Made by a program: the position numbers and the translations under genes. This document shows positions 1 to 8,629 of a DNA stretch of 64,000 nt, piece after piece (positions within the stretch are counted from its first letter, which is position 1; each line of letters begins with the position of its first letter). Origin of the DNA: Pseudidiomarina donghaiensis (GTDB lineage Bacteria > Pseudomonadota > Gammaproteobacteria > Enterobacterales > Alteromonadaceae); the NCBI RefSeq assembly GCF_900116895.1, contig NZ_FPCF01000001.1, positions 124,001 through 188,000 of the forward strand, read 5' to 3'. The notes below the pieces were generated by a model that saw only the letters and a program-made list of their open reading frames with translations, did not search any database and was not told where the DNA came from.

Positions 1-272
1 GCCCGAATAATCGAACCGCCTTTGGCAATCTGCTGGCGCGACTGGCGCAGCAATTGGCGCAAGGTTAAACCGCCTTCATCAACCAGTGTTAACCCGAGTT
101 CTTCCATGTTTTGGAAGTGACGATAGAACGAGGTCGGTGCAATGCCGGCTTCGCGCGCCACTTCACGCAAGCTCAAACTGGCGTAGCCATGCTCGGCACT
201 CAATTGGTTCATGGCCGCTTGAATAAGGGCTCGACGAGTTTTTTCTTTTTGGGCAGCACGAATACCAGCCAT
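1..272 (-). CDS. fabR: FabR, TetR-family repressor of unsaturated fatty acid synthesis (partial, C-terminus outside window)
   Basis: Read on the minus strand from ATG at 272, the 90 visible residues begin [14 protein letters not shown] and contain the helix-turn-helix [20 protein letters not shown] (about residues 37-56), nearly word for word the FabR DNA-binding domain. The rest of the protein, the acyl-ligand-binding part, lies beyond position 1. FabR represses unsaturated fatty acid genes in response to the unsaturated/saturated acyl thioester balance (family knowledge). It is divergent from a fatty acid desaturase, and two FabR-like palindromes lie between them, which strongly supports the assignment and suggests control of the desaturase and of fabR itself (inference). 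Confidence 0.93.
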   Translation of the reverse strand, partial: MAGIRAAQKEKTRRALIQAAMNQLSAEHGYASLSLREVAREAGIAPTSFYRHFQNMEELGLTLVDEGGLTLRQLLRQSRQQIAKGGSIIR

Positions 273-319
273 GTTCTAGCAACTCTTTTTGTAAGTTGTG
301 GTCGAACGAATTATGTCAG

Positions 320-333
320 TGAACGCTTGTTCA
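320..333. promoter_or_regulatory. FabR-like operator 1 (palindrome)
   Basis: TGAACGCTTGTTCA is a perfect inverted repeat (TGAAC, 4-nt spacer, GTTCA) 48 bp upstream of the fabR start. It fits the shared pattern GAACRCTTGTWC with the second site at 394-410. Position and symmetry suggest autoregulation of fabR; binding is inferred. Confidence 0.6.
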
Positions 334-393
334 CGCAATTCATCGTTTTTTACATGAAAGTACTTGCACCTAGTGCTGGCCACATGTAAATTG

Positions 394-410
394 AGCGAAC
401 ACTTGTACTC
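394..410. promoter_or_regulatory. FabR-like operator 2 in the desaturase promoter
   Basis: AGCGAACACTTGTACTC resembles the FabR operators known in front of fabA/fabB in enterobacteria (the reverse strand reads GTACAAGTGTTCGCT). It lies between a weak -35 (TTGAGC, 391-396) and -10-like TTACAT (415-420), 18 bp apart, so bound repressor would cover the promoter of the desaturase gene. Assignment is by pattern only. Confidence 0.65.
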
Positions 411-469
411 TGAATTACATTGGAGGCAAAAGTGTCAGATTATTTATTTAGCAATTTGAGTTGATTTAT

Positions 470-1636
470 ATGTCCTTACGCGAAAGCTCAGCAGCCGCTG
501 AAAAACCCCCTATTATTTGGCTAAACACCTTGGTGTTTGCTATCACGTTTTCAGTTGCCGCTATTGGTGTGCCTGTATATGCGTTCACACATGGCTTTTC
601 CGCCGGTTTGATTACTGCGCTGGTGGGAACCATTGTCTTTGCCGGTATTTCAATCACCGCGGGCTACCACCGGTTGTGGGCCCACCGCACCTATGACGCC
701 CATTGGTCACTGCGCATTTTATTCGCCCTTGGCGGTGCGTTGGCGGTGCAAAACAGCGCACTGCATTGGTCGTCTGATCACCGCGAGCATCACAAGCACG
801 TTGACGACAACGACAAAGACCCGTATTCGGCTAAGCGTGGATTTTGGTATTCGCATATTGGCTGGATGCTGCGTGAATACCAAGCGTCGCGTTACAGCAA
901 CTACGATAACGTGAAAGACCTTCAAAAAGACCCTGTGGTGATGTGGCAGCACCGCAACTACTTGCTGTTAACCTTGCTCACGACCATTGGCTGGCCCGTA
1001 GCTATTGGCTTGATGTTAGGCGACGTGTGGGGTGCAGTGATTTTGGTTGGTTTTGCACGTTTAGTCATTAATCACCACACCACCTTCTTCATTAATTCGT
1101 TGGCACACATTTGGGGTAAGCAAACTTACACCGACCGCAACACTGCGCGTGACAACGGTTTTCTGGCTTTATTGACGTTTGGCGAAGGCTATCATAACTA
1201 CCATCATATATTCTCAGCCGACTATCGTAACGGTATTCGCTGGTGGCAGTTTGACCCAACGAAATGGTTGATTCGTTCATGTTCATGGTTAGGCCTTACC
1301 CGTAACCTGAAGCGTACAAACGGCTACCAAATTGAAAAAGCACGCCTTGAAATGCAGTTTAAAAAGGCCACCGAACAAGCTCAAATTTCGTGTGAAACCA
1401 CATTGGCGAAGTTGCATGAAGAGTTTGATGTGCTAGTAGCAAAATTGCGCGAATATTATCAAGTACGCAAACAATTGCTTGATATAAAAACCAAGGCATT
1501 AGCGCAAAATGTTCACGTGCCAACGGTTGCTGAACTGCATGAAAAAGCTGAAGCCGTGCGCAACGCGCTCAATCACCATAAGCGTGAGTTTTCACAAATG
1601 CTGGCGCGCAGCCTGCAAGGGCCGAACGCCGCTTAG
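470..1636 (+). CDS. acyl-CoA/acyl-lipid delta-9 fatty acid desaturase
   Basis: A 388-residue membrane di-iron desaturase that introduces a double bond into saturated acyl chains using O2. The three histidine boxes are present: HRLWAH (67-72), HREHHKH (104-110) and HNYHH (242-246), with an extra NHH at 201-203. Hydrophobic pairs at about 17-63 and 163-200 are consistent with four membrane spans. Residues from about 285 to the end are charged and heptad-like, a coiled-coil tail longer than in minimal family members. I chose ATG at 470 over the in-frame TTG at 461. The gene is divergent from fabR with FabR-like operators between, so it is probably an aerobic source of unsaturated fatty acids under FabR control. 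Confidence 0.93.
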   Translation: MSLRESSAAAEKPPIIWLNTLVFAITFSVAAIGVPVYAFTHGFSAGLITALVGTIVFAGISITAGYHRLWAHRTYDAHWSLRILFALGGALAVQNSALHWSSDHREHHKHVDDNDKDPYSAKRGFWYSHIGWMLREYQASRYSNYDNVKDLQKDPVVMWQHRNYLLLTLLTTIGWPVAIGLMLGDVWGAVILVGFARLVINHHTTFFINSLAHIWGKQTYTDRNTARDNGFLALLTFGEGYHNYHHIFSADYRNGIRWWQFDPTKWLIRSCSWLGLTRNLKRTNGYQIEKARLEMQFKKATEQAQISCETTLAKLHEEFDVLVAKLREYYQVRKQLLDIKTKALAQNVHVPTVAELHEKAEAVRNALNHHKREFSQMLARSLQGPNAA

Positions 1637-1673
1637 TATCGGCCAAATGCCGTCGTTAATAGAGCGCAATAGA

Positions 1674-1700
1674 GCACGCAGTTATCTGCGTGCTTTTTTA
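1674..1700 (+). terminator. Rho-independent terminator after the desaturase gene
   Basis: Perfect 8-bp stem GCACGCAG/CTGCGTGC with a TTAT loop, followed by six T. It lies between two convergent genes and its T tract overlaps the stop codon of the minus-strand neighbour. Confidence 0.9.
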
Positions 1701-2492
1701 TTCCTCTAATTCCCACACAAAAGAATGTGGAAAGCTTGGTAGGTTTTCCGCGGTGTTATTTTTTCGTGCTTCACTCACCGCCTGCGCAACCTTATTGCGG
1801 TAATCGGCAAGCTCAAACCATACTTCGATAAAACGCTCGGAGGGTTGCTGGCCGCTCTCAACGTACGCTTGCAGCAACGAACCCGCTACCGCGTAGGCTT
1901 CGCGTAAGCGCGTTGCTTGCTTGGCTTCATAGGCGGAAATTTGTTGCAGCACTGGTGCTGAAAAGTCATCATCTTGGCTAAATTCTTGGTCTATAAAATA
2001 ACTCCAGTAGGCCTCAGAACTTTTGCTTTTAGCATTCATCCAGTCGTGAAAATCAATGCGGTTAACAATGTCGCCACTGTTCGGCTCAATAATCAGCACC
2101 GTGGGAGTACCGAAGTAAATGGGTAAGCCAAATTGATTGGCAACATCAAAGCCTGCGGCAAAATAGCCGGTATTCACTATTGCCACTTCGTAGCGTTGCT
2201 TAACTGCGGCGTATAAGCTGGGTTCGGAAAGCTGAGTAGCTAGTGCCTGACTGTCTTTGCACCAGGTTGCACCAAGTACCACTAATAAGTGCTTATGGTT
2301 GGCTTTGGCCAGTTCTCGCGTAGCAATAACGTGTTGTAGGTTTGCTGAGTTTTGCTCGAAAGCAAAATCCGGGTTAATTTGTGGAGCAGTTTCACAAGAA
2401 GCGGTAGTGCAGGAAAAGCTCGGCGTGCTCGCCAATAAACCCGCGCACGTAAGTCCAACAATGAGTGTCGCTTGAATACTTCGAATAAACAT
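1698..2492 (-). CDS. exported thioredoxin-like protein with a single-cysteine WCKDS site
   Basis: A 264-residue protein with a signal peptide (about 1-27, ending near TPSFS) and a thioredoxin-fold core. The segment HLLVVLGATWCKDSQ (68-82) has the beta-strand and active-site arrangement of thioredoxins, but only Cys78 is present; the CxxC second cysteine is replaced by Ser. A cis-proline-like segment (FGTPTVLIIEP) follows. Family knowledge: WCxDS sites occur in thioredoxin-like proteins with chaperone or monothiol roles. The C-terminal 100 residues are helical and charged, without a recognised domain. I prefer ATG at 2492, with AGAAGG upstream, over the in-frame TTG at 2513. No operon partner is visible; substrate unknown. 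Confidence 0.75.
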   Translation of the reverse strand: MFIRSIQATLIVGLTCAGLLASTPSFSCTTASCETAPQINPDFAFEQNSANLQHVIATRELAKANHKHLLVVLGATWCKDSQALATQLSEPSLYAAVKQRYEVAIVNTGYFAAGFDVANQFGLPIYFGTPTVLIIEPNSGDIVNRIDFHDWMNAKSKSSEAYWSYFIDQEFSQDDDFSAPVLQQISAYEAKQATRLREAYAVAGSLLQAYVESGQQPSERFIEVWFELADYRNKVAQAVSEARKNNTAENLPSFPHSFVWELEE

Positions 2493-2598
2493 TGGGTAGT
2501 TCGCCTTCTGCAACAGAACACATCAAGACAACGCTGCGCATAAGTTTTTAGGCATAAAGTTTTATGCAAAAATTAAGGCGCAGCGTGTAAGTAATCGC

Positions 2599-4962
2599 TT
2601 ACTTCTTGGCTTTAGCAAAGGCTTCAGCCAGCGCTGATCCCATAGCTGAGTTCATCGGTGCCTGGCCACCTGACTGACCACCCGCTTTTCCACCTTCTCT
2701 TCCACCTGAACGTGAACCACCTTGGCGTGGCCCTTTGGCTTTGCCGCTTTCCGGTCTATTACCAGCCGCTTTGGCTGGGGCGGCGGTAGGCTCATCACTT
2801 AAGCGCATGGTTAAACTAATACGCTTGCGCGGTACATCCACTTCAAGCACTTTCACTTTCACTATATCGCCGGCTTTGACAATTTCTCGCGGATCACTCA
2901 CAAACTTGTCAGCCAAAGCAGAAACATGAACCAAGCCGTCTTGATGCACGCCAATATCCACAAAAGCACCAAACGCCGCCACATTGCTCACCACGCCTTC
3001 AAGCGTCATGCCGGGTTTCAAATCTTTAATGTCGTCCACACCGTCTTTAAAGCTAGCCGTTTTGAACTCAGGACGCGGGTCGCGGCCCGGTTTATCCAAT
3101 TCGCGCAATATGTCCTGCACCGTCGGTAAACCAAATTTTTCATCAGTGAAATCGCCGGCATTTAATCCGCGTAAAAAGCTCGAGTCGCCAATAAGCTCAG
3201 CCACCTTGCGATCGTGTTGCGCGGCCATGCGCTCAACCACCGGGTAGGCCTCAGGGTGTACCGCAGACGCATCAAGTGGCTGTTCGCCATTCATAATGCG
3301 CAAGAAGCCGGCGGCCTGTTCAAATGATTTTGGCCCCATGCGAGCCACTTTAAGAAGTTGCTGGCGGGTCGCAAAACGGCCGTTGCTGTCACGGTGCGCG
3401 ACAATGTTTTGGGCTAAGGTTTTGCTTAAACCAGCCACGCGCGCAAGCAAAGCAACTGAAGCGGTATTAATATCCACACCAACAGCGTTTACACAGTCTT
3501 CAACCACCGCATCAAGGCTATGTGCCAACTGCGCTTGGCTTACGTCGTGTTGGTACTGGCCAACACCAATTGATTTTGGCTCAATTTTTACCAGCTCAGC
3601 AAGCGGGTCTTGTAAACGACGTGCAATAGACACCGCGCCACGAAGTGACACGTCAAGATCTGGGAACTCCTGAGCCGCTAACTCAGACGCTGAGTACACC
3701 GAGGCGCCGGCTTCGTTCACAATCACCTTGCTGGCTTTAATTTCAGGGTTGGCTTTCAGCATTTCACCCACGAGCTTGTCGGTTTCGCGCGAGTAGGTGC
3801 CGTTGCCAATCGAAATCAATTCAACTTTGTGCTGTTTGCACATACCTGCAAGTGTGCGCATGGCCTTGTCGACTTGATTCTGCGGTTGAAATGGAAACAC
3901 GGTGTTGGTGCCCAGTACTTTACCGGTGTTATCTACCACCGCAACTTTAATACCAGTACGCACACCAGGGTCAAGGCCCATGGTTACTTTGGCGCCGGCC
4001 GGTGCGGCCATGAGCAGGTCTTTCAAGTTATTGGCAAATATTTGAATGGCGTCGGTTTCTGCGCGTTCACGTACAGTGCCGAATAGCTCGGTTTCCATGT
4101 GCAGCAAAATTTTAATACGCCAGGTCCATTGCACGGTTTGCTGCATCCAGGTGTCCGCAGCACGGCCTTGGTCTTGCCAGTTTATGTGGGCAGCAATAAG
4201 TTGTTCGCCGTAACTACGCGCTTTGGGGTCATCTTGTTGCGGGTCGGCATCAAGCTTCAACTGCAAAATGCCTTCGTTGCGGCCACGGAATAGGGCAAGA
4301 GCGCGGTGTGACGGTATTTTCTTAACTGCTTCGCTAAACTCAAAATAGTCGCGATATTTCGCGCCTTCGGTTTCTTCTCCGCTTGCGACCACACTCGAAA
4401 TATTCGCGTTATTCCATAAATAATCACGAACTTTCTTCAATAATGCCGCATCTTCGGCGAAACGCTCCATAAGAATAAAGCGCGCGCCATCTAACACGGC
4501 TTTCTCGTCGGCAAAGCCGGCGTCAGCATTGATGTAGTTAGCGGCTGCTTGTTCTGGAACCGTATCTAAGTTGCTAAAAAGCGTGTCCGCTAGTGGCTCT
4601 AAACCCGCTTCAATGGCAATTTGGCCTTTGGTGCGGCGCTTCGGTTTGTAAGGTAAATATAAGTCTTCAAGCTCGGTTTTTGACTCGGTGGCAGTAATCG
4701 CCTGCTCAAGTTCGGCTGTTAATTTCCCTTGGTCGCGAATACTGGCCAAGATCACCGCGCGGCGGTCTTCAAGCTCACGTAAATAAGTTAAACGCTGGGC
4801 TAAATTACGTAATTGGGTGTCATCTAAACCACCGGTTACTTCTTTTCGGTAACGGGCAATAAAAGGTACTGTGGCACCGTCGTCCAATAGCGCGATAGCA
4901 GCTTTTACTTGCTGCGAACTGACCGCTAACTCGTTCGCGATTTGCTGAGTAATCGAGCTCAT
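2599..4962 (-). CDS. tex: Tex, RNA-binding transcription accessory protein
   Basis: A 787-residue cytoplasmic protein of the Tex family (E. coli YhgF is 773). Order of parts: N-terminal helical domain (from [12 protein letters not shown]), YqgF/RNase H-like domain opening with GLDPGVRTG (329-337), two helix-hairpin-helix motifs, and an S1 RNA-binding domain (about 648-721). The last 66 residues are a Gly/Lys/Arg/Ser-rich basic tail, probably extra nucleic acid binding. The reading frame stays open upstream, but ATG at 4962, preceded by AGAGAG, gives the family start and avoids running into greB. It lies 107 bp downstream of greB in the same direction, so both transcription factors may be co-transcribed. 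Confidence 0.96.
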   Translation of the reverse strand: MSSITQQIANELAVSSQQVKAAIALLDDGATVPFIARYRKEVTGGLDDTQLRNLAQRLTYLRELEDRRAVILASIRDQGKLTAELEQAITATESKTELEDLYLPYKPKRRTKGQIAIEAGLEPLADTLFSNLDTVPEQAAANYINADAGFADEKAVLDGARFILMERFAEDAALLKKVRDYLWNNANISSVVASGEETEGAKYRDYFEFSEAVKKIPSHRALALFRGRNEGILQLKLDADPQQDDPKARSYGEQLIAAHINWQDQGRAADTWMQQTVQWTWRIKILLHMETELFGTVRERAETDAIQIFANNLKDLLMAAPAGAKVTMGLDPGVRTGIKVAVVDNTGKVLGTNTVFPFQPQNQVDKAMRTLAGMCKQHKVELISIGNGTYSRETDKLVGEMLKANPEIKASKVIVNEAGASVYSASELAAQEFPDLDVSLRGAVSIARRLQDPLAELVKIEPKSIGVGQYQHDVSQAQLAHSLDAVVEDCVNAVGVDINTASVALLARVAGLSKTLAQNIVAHRDSNGRFATRQQLLKVARMGPKSFEQAAGFLRIMNGEQPLDASAVHPEAYPVVERMAAQHDRKVAELIGDSSFLRGLNAGDFTDEKFGLPTVQDILRELDKPGRDPRPEFKTASFKDGVDDIKDLKPGMTLEGVVSNVAAFGAFVDIGVHQDGLVHVSALADKFVSDPREIVKAGDIVKVKVLEVDVPRKRISLTMRLSDEPTAAPAKAAGNRPESGKAKGPRQGGSRSGGREGGKAGGQSGGQAPMNSAMGSALAEAFAKAKK

Positions 4963-5069
4963 AGCTTCTCTCTTTGGTTCTGGAGTTTCTGTTCGGTTTA
5001 AAAAAAACGGGCTCAAGTATATCAGGGCGTTTTGCGAATGTGCGCTTTTGTGCGTTAAAAAGCGGTTAG

Positions 5070-5558
5070 CTAAGCTGAAGCCTTGGTCAGTTGGTAACTG
5101 ATATCGGTTACAAACCAAAGTTGAGAGCCGGTTGGGGTGCGTACCACAAATTCGTCATCAAGCTGCTTACCCAAGGCGGCGCGTGCCATGGGCGCATCAA
5201 TAGATATCACGTCATTGCGTTGATAAATCTCGTCGGGGCCAGCGATGGTGAAAGTTTTCTCCAGACCTTGTTCGTTTTCAACGGTCACGGTTGCGCCAAA
5301 AAACACTTTGCCGTCTTGTTGTGGCGAATAATCAACGATTTTGAGTTGTTCTAAACGCTTGCGCAAAAAGCGAATACGTTTGTCTATTTGCCGTAGTTTC
5401 TGCTTATTGTATTTGTAATCGGCGTTTTCACTACGGTCGCCTAGGCTGGCTGCCCAAGCGACTTTTTCAGTGGTTTCACGGCGCTCTACGCGCCACAAAT
5501 GGTCAAGCTCGTTCTGTAATTTCAAATAGCCCGAGCGACTAATTAAATTGGTTTTCAT
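5070..5558 (-). CDS. greB: transcription elongation factor GreB
   Basis: 162 residues. It has an N-terminal coiled coil with the conserved acidic tip ([17 protein letters not shown], about 40-56) that enters the RNA polymerase secondary channel and stimulates cleavage of backtracked RNA, and a C-terminal FKBP-like domain (about 82-155). The sequence [18 protein letters not shown] is typical of GreB rather than GreA. Its ATG overlaps the stop of the upstream cheW-like gene (ATGA, 5555-5558), so it is probably translationally coupled to it; tex follows. Confidence 0.96.
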   Translation of the reverse strand: MKTNLISRSGYLKLQNELDHLWRVERRETTEKVAWAASLGDRSENADYKYNKQKLRQIDKRIRFLRKRLEQLKIVDYSPQQDGKVFFGATVTVENEQGLEKTFTIAGPDEIYQRNDVISIDAPMARAALGKQLDDEFVVRTPTGSQLWFVTDISYQLTKASA

Positions 5559-5848
5559 ACTGCTTGGCTAATTTCTTCTACCGATGACACCGGAATAAGA
5601 AGCTCTCGTGTGCTTGTACTCAACCAAATCATGGGGGTCCACAAGTCAACTTTGAGTTCCGGCAGACGAAACACATGAGCGAGGTCGATAACTGGCAAAA
5701 TTTGGCCGTGAATAGATACCACCCCCGCAATATTGGCTGGGGCGCCCGGCAGCTGCGTTGGTAGTAGCATGGGTACAACTCGTAAAACGTGCTCAAGTGG
5801 GACAGCGTACTGTTGCGCAGCAAGATGAAAAGGCAGCACAGATATCAA
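5555..5848 (-). CDS. short CheW-domain protein (C-terminally truncated)
   Basis: 97 residues from a TTG start at 5848 with AAGGAA upstream. The segment GVVSIHGQILPVIDLAHVF is diagnostic of the CheW/SH3-like adaptor fold that links CheA kinases to chemoreceptors. Full CheW domains run about 130-160 residues; this one stops after the [10 protein letters not shown] strand, so the last third of the fold is absent. It could be an orphan scaffold, a decaying gene, or part of a locus shortened by the greB junction. No cheA or receptor gene is nearby. The stop overlaps the greB start by 4 nt. Confidence 0.7.
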   Translation of the reverse strand: MISVLPFHLAAQQYAVPLEHVLRVVPMLLPTQLPGAPANIAGVVSIHGQILPVIDLAHVFRLPELKVDLWTPMIWLSTSTRELLIPVSSVEEISQAV

Positions 5849-6015
5849 TGTATTTCCTTTATGATGAACCTAAATGGATTCTTATTTTAATGCTTGCTGA
5901 TTTAGCTAAGCTTAGCTTAAAAGTTGCAATTCTCAAGAAAAAACTGGTATCTCGCGCTTAAACTAACTACTTTAAAACTATAAACTTTTATGGCGCGAAA
6001 GCGGGCAGGTAAGTC

Positions 6016-6822
6016 ATGCAGCAGCGAAAACAGCAAGACATTAAACAGCGCAATTGCATTACTGTGCACAGCGATCAAGGTCGGCCCGTGGTTTTTGGCC
6101 ATGGATTTGGTTGTGACCAACTCATTTGGTTGCCGGTTATTGGTCAGTTGCCCAAAAGTGTGGCGCCCATTACGTTTGACTTCATGGGCTGCGGTCGCTC
6201 TGACTTCAGTGCTTATGACAAAGAAAAATACGGCAGCTTCAATGGCTATGTACAAGACTTAATTGATGTTATTGAAGCGTTAAATCTAGGTGCCGTTGAT
6301 TATATTGGCCATTCGGTGGCCGGTATGATTGGCATGCTAGCTGCAGTGAAACGGCCCGATTTATTTAAACAAATCATTGCTATTGGCCCTTCGCCAAAGT
6401 ATCTAAACGATGCCGATTACCAAGGTGGCTTTGAACGTGAAGACATTATTGATTTGTTGTCGATGATGGAGCGCAATCACTTTGAGTGGGCCGGCTACCT
6501 AGCCCCGATTGTGATGGAAAATAGCCAACGCCCTGAATTGGCAGAACAGCTGCGTAAAAGCTTCGCAAATTCAAACCCGGAAATATCACGCCGGTTCGCA
6601 GAAGTACTATTTTTATCGGACAATAGGGAGCACCTAAAGCACGTACCGGTTCCTGTGACCTTAATGTACTGTGCTGTGGATGTGATTGTTCCAGTTGGCG
6701 TTATAGAATACATGGCGGCACAAATACCGCACAGCAAAATGGCTGAGCTGAATGCCGCGGGGCACTATCCGCATGTCAGTTCACCGCAAGAAGTAAGTCA
6801 GGCAATAATGGCGATTTTATGA
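6016..6822 (+). CDS. RsbQ-like alpha/beta hydrolase (signalling hydrolase of the RsbQ/KAI2/D14 type)
   Basis: 268 residues, start ATG with AGG upstream. The catalytic triad is visible: Ser100 in GHSVAG, Asp222 in AVDVIVP, His250 in AGHYPH, almost the same numbering as Bacillus subtilis RsbQ (96/219/247). The VVFGHGFGCDQLIW oxyanion region and the helical lid (about 130-195) also match RsbQ. In Bacillus, RsbQ makes or delivers a hydrophobic ligand to the PAS domain of RsbP. Here the stop codon overlaps the start of a PAS-GGDEF gene (ATGA), so the hydrolase probably supplies the signal for that PAS domain (inference). There is no signal peptide. It is divergent from the cheW-like gene. Confidence 0.88.
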   Translation: MQQRKQQDIKQRNCITVHSDQGRPVVFGHGFGCDQLIWLPVIGQLPKSVAPITFDFMGCGRSDFSAYDKEKYGSFNGYVQDLIDVIEALNLGAVDYIGHSVAGMIGMLAAVKRPDLFKQIIAIGPSPKYLNDADYQGGFEREDIIDLLSMMERNHFEWAGYLAPIVMENSQRPELAEQLRKSFANSNPEISRRFAEVLFLSDNREHLKHVPVPVTLMYCAVDVIVPVGVIEYMAAQIPHSKMAELNAAGHYPHVSSPQEVSQAIMAIL

Positions 6823-7796
6823 TGGACAAGAACGCGTGGGTTGAGCAAGCCCCCGTCGGGTTACTGGCTATTCATGGGGATAGCACAATTACCCACATTA
6901 ATACCATGCTATTGAAACTACTAAACTATGAGCGCGAAGAGTTAATTGGTCAGCCGATTAATTTGCTGTTTGCCCGCTCAGGGAAATTATTTTTTCTCAC
7001 CCATGTATTTCCGTTGCTGCAGCACCAAGGCCTGGTTGAAGAAATGTATTTGCGGTTGCGAGACCGCGATGGCCATGACATTCCCGTATTAATTAATGCC
7101 AGCAAAGTTGAGGACAGCAAAGGAGCCCCGCGCTTCTTGTTTGCCATGATGCCCATTCAACGACGCTTTATTTTCGAAGACCAACTGGTTGAAGCGCGCA
7201 AAGAAGCTGAACAGGCGCTCATGGCTCAGCGCGAGGCGACTGATGCGCTACAGTCAGCGCGTGAAGAGCTAGAAGAAAAGCAAGCACAGTTGCTGCGTTT
7301 GAACGAGCAGCTGCAGCGCCTTGCCAATACTGATGAGCTAACCCAATTAGCGAACCGCCGTAGCTTTGAAGAGCAATTGGAATATCAACTGGCTTTGCAA
7401 AAACGGCAAAGTGGCCGTGCCGGATTGATGCTACTTGATATTGACCACTTTAAGAAAATTAATGATCTGCATGGCCATGGTTGCGGTGATGAGGTGCTGT
7501 GCAAAGTAGGTAAGCTTCTGCGTGAACTGATGCGTGAGGTAGACACAGCGGCGAGGATAGGCGGTGAAGAGTTCGCGATTATTCTGCCGGGTGTTGATGA
7601 GCAAGGCTTGCAGACTGCTGCCGAGCGTATCCGTAAGAAAATCGAGTCGACGCGCTGGCGTCATGGCTCTGTAACCATGAGTGTTGGAGTAACTATGGTA
7701 CGTCACGATGATAGCCGTGAGGCAGTCATGCAACGTGCTGATCGCGCCATGTACCAAGCTAAGCGACAAGGCCGAAACTGCGTCGAAATAGCCTGA
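6819..7796 (+). CDS. PAS-GGDEF diguanylate cyclase
   Basis: 325 residues. A PAS domain occupies about 5-115, a coiled-coil linker about 120-168, and a GGDEF domain about 169-325. The active site is GGEEF (248-252), and RxxD at 239-242, five residues before it, is an intact inhibitory I-site, so the enzyme should make cyclic-di-GMP with product feedback. No membrane segment is seen, so sensing is cytosolic. The ATGA overlap with the upstream RsbQ-like gene indicates translational coupling; the start may be ATG 6819 or 6822. The pair resembles RsbQ-RsbP with the phosphatase output replaced by a cyclase. Confidence 0.93.
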   Translation: MMDKNAWVEQAPVGLLAIHGDSTITHINTMLLKLLNYEREELIGQPINLLFARSGKLFFLTHVFPLLQHQGLVEEMYLRLRDRDGHDIPVLINASKVEDSKGAPRFLFAMMPIQRRFIFEDQLVEARKEAEQALMAQREATDALQSAREELEEKQAQLLRLNEQLQRLANTDELTQLANRRSFEEQLEYQLALQKRQSGRAGLMLLDIDHFKKINDLHGHGCGDEVLCKVGKLLRELMREVDTAARIGGEEFAIILPGVDEQGLQTAAERIRKKIESTRWRHGSVTMSVGVTMVRHDDSREAVMQRADRAMYQAKRQGRNCVEIA

Positions 7797-7818
7797 AACC
7801 TTTCGTTACAAGCCGTTG

Positions 7819-7848
7819 TTGGTAAACTAAATTATTTCGCCCTATAGT
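7819..7848 (+). promoter_or_regulatory. probable sigma-70 promoter of ompR-envZ
   Basis: TTGGTA (7819-7824), an 18-bp spacer and TATAGT (7843-7848) lie 40 bp before the ompR start codon. Confidence 0.5.
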
Positions 7849-7888
7849 GGCATTATGAACTTGTTTGAATAAACTGAGCACGTCAACA

Positions 7889-8629
7889 ATGAGCCAAGAA
7901 ACCTTTAAAATATTAGTGGTAGATGATGATGCGCGTCTGCGCAGTTTGCTGGAGCGCTATTTGCATGAGCAGGGGTTTTATGTGCGCTCAGCTGCGGAAG
8001 GTGAGCAAATGAACCGCTTGCTTGAGCGGGAAAATTTTCACTTGATGGTGCTAGATTTAATGCTGCCAGGCGAAGACGGGCTGTCGATTTGCCGCCGTTT
8101 GCGCCAACAAAACAATGATATCCCTATTGTCATGTTAACCGCCAAAGGCGACGAAGTAGACCGCATCATTGGTCTTGAACTTGGCGCCGACGATTATCTT
8201 GCCAAACCCTTTAATCCGCGCGAGTTGCTGGCCCGAGTGCGCGCTGTGTTGCGTCGCCGTGGGAAAGAAATACCCGGCGCTCCAACCGCTGATGACCAAG
8301 AAATTACCTTTGGCGAATTTCGCTTAAATTTGGGCACCCGTGAAATGTACCGCGGCGATGAACCGATGCCGTTAACCAGTGGTGAGTTCGCGGTATTAAA
8401 AGCGCTGGTCACGCATCCGCGTCAACCAATGTCGCGTGACAAACTCATGAATCAAGCCAGAGGGCGCGATTATAGCGCCTTAGAACGAAGCATTGATGTG
8501 CAGGTATCGCGCTTGCGTCGCATGCTGGAGGCTGATCCAGCGAATCCGCGCTACATACAAACCGTTTGGGGTCTTGGCTATGTGTTTGTTCCCGACGGCA
8601 AGGGTGCCGACGTAAAAGCGACCAGTTAA
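7889..8629 (+). CDS. ompR: OmpR response regulator
   Basis: 246 residues. The receiver domain (about 6-120) has acidic pocket D12-D14 and phospho-acceptor Asp56 in [12 protein letters not shown], followed by the conserved MLTAKG and [10 protein letters not shown]. The winged-helix DNA-binding domain (about 137-240) ends in [12 protein letters not shown]. Length and sequence match OmpR (239 in E. coli). ATG at 7889 is preferred to the upstream TTG at 7865. The stop overlaps the envZ start (TAATG), so the pair is translationally coupled. Expected role: osmotic/envelope-dependent control of porins and other genes. Confidence 0.95.
   Translation: MSQETFKILVVDDDARLRSLLERYLHEQGFYVRSAAEGEQMNRLLERENFHLMVLDLMLPGEDGLSICRRLRQQNNDIPIVMLTAKGDEVDRIIGLELGADDYLAKPFNPRELLARVRAVLRRRGKEIPGAPTADDQEITFGEFRLNLGTREMYRGDEPMPLTSGEFAVLKALVTHPRQPMSRDKLMNQARGRDYSALERSIDVQVSRLRRMLEADPANPRYIQTVWGLGYVFVPDGKGADVKATS

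Noticed and set aside
43..58. Apparent repeat GGCGCGACTGGCGCAGC within fabR
   Set aside because: Ordinary Arg/Gln codons in the coding sequence.
111..389. Plus-strand open frame of 92 codons
   Set aside because: Antisense to fabR and its operator region; no support.
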